Shown here in pieces: positions 39,004 through 41,324 of a DNA stretch of 41,324 nucleotides. This DNA is from Gammaproteobacteria bacterium (GTDB lineage: Bacteria > Pseudomonadota > Gammaproteobacteria > Nitrosococcales > Methylophagaceae), in the NCBI GenBank assembly GCA_029882915.1, contig JAOUJZ010000015.1, positions 1 through 41,324 of the forward strand. Direction: 5' to 3'. Both the position numbers and the translations under genes were made by a program. The notes under the pieces were generated by a model. The model saw nothing but the letters and a program-made list of their open reading frames with translations, did no database searches and was not told where the DNA came from. Positions within the stretch are counted from its first letter, which is position 1, and every line of letters begins with the position of its first letter.

Positions 39004-40476
39004 ATGAAATATACGGACCTTAGAGATTTTATTGACCATCTGGAACAAAATGGCGAACTCAAACGCATTAGCGTAGAAGTGGATCCTGTTCTGGAAATGA
39101 CTGAAATCTGTGACCGTGTGTTGCGGGCTGGTGGCCCAGCATTGTTATTTGAAAATCCCAAAGGCAGTCATATTCCCGTGTTAGCCAATCTTTTTGGTAC
39201 CCCACATCGTGTGGCACTGGGAATGGGTGAAGATACGGTTGATTCTTTGCGTGAAGTGGGTCAATTGCTGGCATTCTTAAAAGAACCAGAGCCACCCAAA
39301 GGCATGAAAGATGCCTGGCAGAAAATGCCGATCTTCAAGCAAGTCCTTAATATGGCACCCAAAGTTGTTAAATCGGCTCCGTGTCAGCAGCAGGTCATTG
39401 AATGTGATGATATTGATTTAAGTCAGTATCCGATTCAACTCTGTTGGCCGGAAGATGCGGCACCACTCATAACATGGGGGCTGGTGGTCACCCAAGGTTC
39501 CGATAAACCTCGCCAGAATCTAGGTATTTATCGTCAGCAGGTGATTGGCAAAAACCGAGTGATCATGCGTTGGTTGTCACATCGTGGTGGTGCGTTGGAT
39601 TTTAAAGAGTGGCAACAACAACATCCGGGTGAACCGTTTCCGGTCAGTGTGGTGTTAGGTTGTGATCCAGCCACCATATTAGCAGCAGTAACACCGATTC
39701 CTGACAGCTTGTCAGAATATGCATTTGCCGGTTTATTGCGTGGTTCTAAAACAGAACTGGTCAAATGTATCGGCAATGATCTGCAAGTGCCTTCCACTGC
39801 TGAAATCGTGCTGGAAGGCGTGATATATCCAGATGATATGGCCGATGAAGGTCCTTATGGTGATCACACAGGCTATTACAATGAAGTGGACCGTTTTCCG
39901 GTGTTGACCATTGAGCGTATCACTCAACGTCAAAACCCAATCTATCACAGTACCTATACTGGTCGTCCGCCTGATGAACCGGCTATTTTAGGGGTGGCAC
40001 TCAACGAAGTGTTTGTGCCGATTTTACAAAAACAGTTTCCAGAAATTGTCGATTTCTATCTGCCGCCAGAAGGCTGTTCTTATCGGATGGCTGTAGTCAG
40101 TATGAAGAAACAATATCCCGGTCATGCCAAGCGGGTGATGATGGGTGTGTGGTCATTCCTGCGTCAGTTTATGTACACCAAATTCGTTATCGTGGTCGAT
40201 GATGATGTCAATGTTCGCGACTGGAATGATGTTATCTGGGCGATCACGACGCGCATGGATCCAGCACGAGATACCACTCTGGTTGAAAATACCCCCATTG
40301 ATTATCTCGACTTCGCATCTCCCGTCTCTGGCCTTGGTTCCAAAATGGGCATGGATGCGACCAATAAATTACCGGGCGAAACGGATAGAGAGTGGGGAAG
40401 ACCTATTGAACGTGATCCAGAAGTCGTTGCTCGAGTTGATGAACTTTGGCAATCATTAGGTATAGATGAAGAGTGA
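39004..40476 (+). CDS. ubiD: 3-octaprenyl-4-hydroxybenzoate carboxy-lyase
   Basis: UbiD decarboxylates the prenylated 4-hydroxybenzoate ring in ubiquinone synthesis using prenylated FMN made by UbiX. The 490-residue protein has the family start ([22 protein letters not shown]), the [19 protein letters not shown] block that binds the cofactor, the [20 protein letters not shown] stretch with the catalytic Glu region, and the C-terminal helix ([11 protein letters not shown]). Length is close to E. coli UbiD (497). ubiX is not in the window. The next gene overlaps its 3' end by 11 bases. Confidence 0.97.
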   Translation: MKYTDLRDFIDHLEQNGELKRISVEVDPVLEMTEICDRVLRAGGPALLFENPKGSHIPVLANLFGTPHRVALGMGEDTVDSLREVGQLLAFLKEPEPPKGMKDAWQKMPIFKQVLNMAPKVVKSAPCQQQVIECDDIDLSQYPIQLCWPEDAAPLITWGLVVTQGSDKPRQNLGIYRQQVIGKNRVIMRWLSHRGGALDFKEWQQQHPGEPFPVSVVLGCDPATILAAVTPIPDSLSEYAFAGLLRGSKTELVKCIGNDLQVPSTAEIVLEGVIYPDDMADEGPYGDHTGYYNEVDRFPVLTIERITQRQNPIYHSTYTGRPPDEPAILGVALNEVFVPILQKQFPEIVDFYLPPEGCSYRMAVVSMKKQYPGHAKRVMMGVWSFLRQFMYTKFVIVVDDDVNVRDWNDVIWAITTRMDPARDTTLVENTPIDYLDFASPVSGLGSKMGMDATNKLPGETDREWGRPIERDPEVVARVDELWQSLGIDEE

Positions 40477-41324
40477 TCTGTCCGCTCCAACGATGATCAT
40501 GCAGCAAGCTTGTTTTACACCATTTAAGGCATCGATAGATGCCTATAATTTGCCAGAACGTTTTACCTTTCCTTTCTACTATGAGCCACATCCGCTGTGT
40601 GTATTGGCAGTAAAAGAGCTGAAAGAGCATCTGGCAACACAAAGACAGTGGCAACATAATTTTGGTCTAAACGGTGAGGCAGAAACAGCGATTGGCAAAA
40701 TGTTTGGTGTGCTTCTGGTACAAAATAAACACAATGAAATTGGCTATTTAGCGGCATTTTCAGGAAAGGTGGCTGATCAAAATCATCTGCCAGGATTTGT
40801 ACCTCCCGTGTTTGATATGTTGACTGAGGATGGCTTCTTTTTAACAGGTCAGGACGACATTAACCAGATAAATGAGCAGATAAAACGCTTAGAAAATAAT
40901 CCTCAAATTGCTGTGCGTGAAGCTGAATTAAAAGCCGAAACAACAGCCTCTATTGAGCAAATTAACGCACATAGAGAATTGATGATTGAGGGAAGAAGAG
41001 ACAGAAAACTCCAACGAATAACCGCTGAAAAGGAGTTGAATCAAGCTGATTTTGAAAAATTCAACGAGCAATTAAGTCAACAAAGTATTCAACACAAAAA
41101 TCAGCTAAGAGCTTTAACTGCGTACTGGAATGACCGAGTTAACCAAGCACAAGATAAACTGAATCAGTTGACCGATGACATTGCGGCATTAAAAACACAA
41201 CGCAAACAGTTATCGGCGGCCTTACAACAAAAATTGTTTGAGCAATACCGGTTTTTGAATCAACAAGGCGAGCAAAAAAGTCTGGGTGATATTTTTAAAC
41301 AAACGTCCCAACTGACGCCACCGG
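40466..41324 (+). CDS. Large RluA-family pseudouridine synthase, 5' part (runs off the window edge)
   Basis: 286 residues are visible. The N-terminal domain includes [40 protein letters not shown] and [21 protein letters not shown] long coiled-coil rich in Gln and Glu follows (about 130-260), and the visible part ends SQLTPP, where relatives I recall continue into a PPAGAGEC-type motif and an RluA catalytic domain. That domain would lie outside the window, so the call rests on resemblance of the N-terminal part. It would modify uridine in RNA. The ATG at 40466 has AGG five bases upstream and overlaps the end of ubiD, suggesting coupling. Confidence 0.7.
   Translation, partial: MKSDLSAPTMIMQQACFTPFKASIDAYNLPERFTFPFYYEPHPLCVLAVKELKEHLATQRQWQHNFGLNGEAETAIGKMFGVLLVQNKHNEIGYLAAFSGKVADQNHLPGFVPPVFDMLTEDGFFLTGQDDINQINEQIKRLENNPQIAVREAELKAETTASIEQINAHRELMIEGRRDRKLQRITAEKELNQADFEKFNEQLSQQSIQHKNQLRALTAYWNDRVNQAQDKLNQLTDDIAALKTQRKQLSAALQQKLFEQYRFLNQQGEQKSLGDIFKQTSQLTPP

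Overview
The window comes from a Gram-negative gammaproteobacterium. Lipopolysaccharide genes (waaA, lpxL, kdsC, kdsD, lptABC), mlaA, mltF and a TonB-dependent receptor show a double membrane. Several gene neighbourhoods match those known from Escherichia coli and relatives: mltF near tadA, rplM-rpsI, guaBA divergent from xseA, and yrbG-kdsD-kdsC-lptC-lptA-lptB. The moderately AT-rich sequence and gene content would suit a marine or aquatic lineage such as Methylophaga or its neighbours, but that is a guess. It looks like ordinary chromosome. I saw no tRNA, rRNA, CRISPR array, insertion sequence, integrase or phage gene. No gene-free stretch exceeds 300 bases; the longest is about 255 bases, between mlaA and prlC.

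Layout. 1-5.8 kb: the 5' part of mltF (leftward), trhP (rightward), three small accessory genes (BLUF photoreceptor, DUF3012 lipoprotein, DUF2237), tadA overlapping waaA, and a divergent lpxL-type acyltransferase. 5.9-7.7 kb: rplM-rpsI with a clear promoter, and uppP. 7.8-11.7 kb: one very large flavin/iron-sulfur oxidoreductase (DUF3683 fusion). 11.7-13.7 kb: a leftward set efpL-ybaN-nitroreductase-hopJ. 13.9-15.6 kb: cvfB and rbgA. 15.8-19.8 kb: an iron-uptake-like segment (TonB receptor, PepSY membrane protein) followed by an unusual nucleotidyltransferase with a Fur-like site just upstream. 19.9-24.6 kb: a triple-PAS GGDEF-EAL protein, an acyP-DUF6524-RMD1 operon and a Sel1-repeat protein. 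24.6-30.1 kb: guaBA, with xseA and an M23 peptidase divergent from it. 30.2-35.7 kb: the Kdo/LPS-export cluster (lptA carries an SH3 extension) and mlaA. 35.9-41.3 kb: prlC, a YbiI-type zinc finger, an orphan C39-like protein, ubiD and the 5' part of a large RluA-type pseudouridine synthase.

How the genes work together. Much of the window serves the envelope. KdsD and KdsC make Kdo, WaaA and the LpxL enzyme build Kdo-lipid A, LptABC export it, MlaA returns misplaced phospholipid, UppP recycles the peptidoglycan lipid carrier, and MltF and the M23 protein act on the wall. A second theme is translation and RNA: trhP, tadA, rplM, rpsI, efpL, rbgA, cvfB and a pseudouridine synthase.

No clear new multi-gene system (defence, secretion or biosynthetic cluster) is visible. 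The least explained items are the Fur-site-linked nucleotidyltransferase at 18850, the orphan C39-like protein at 38353, the LptA-SH3 fusion, and the acyP-DUF6524-RMD1 operon.
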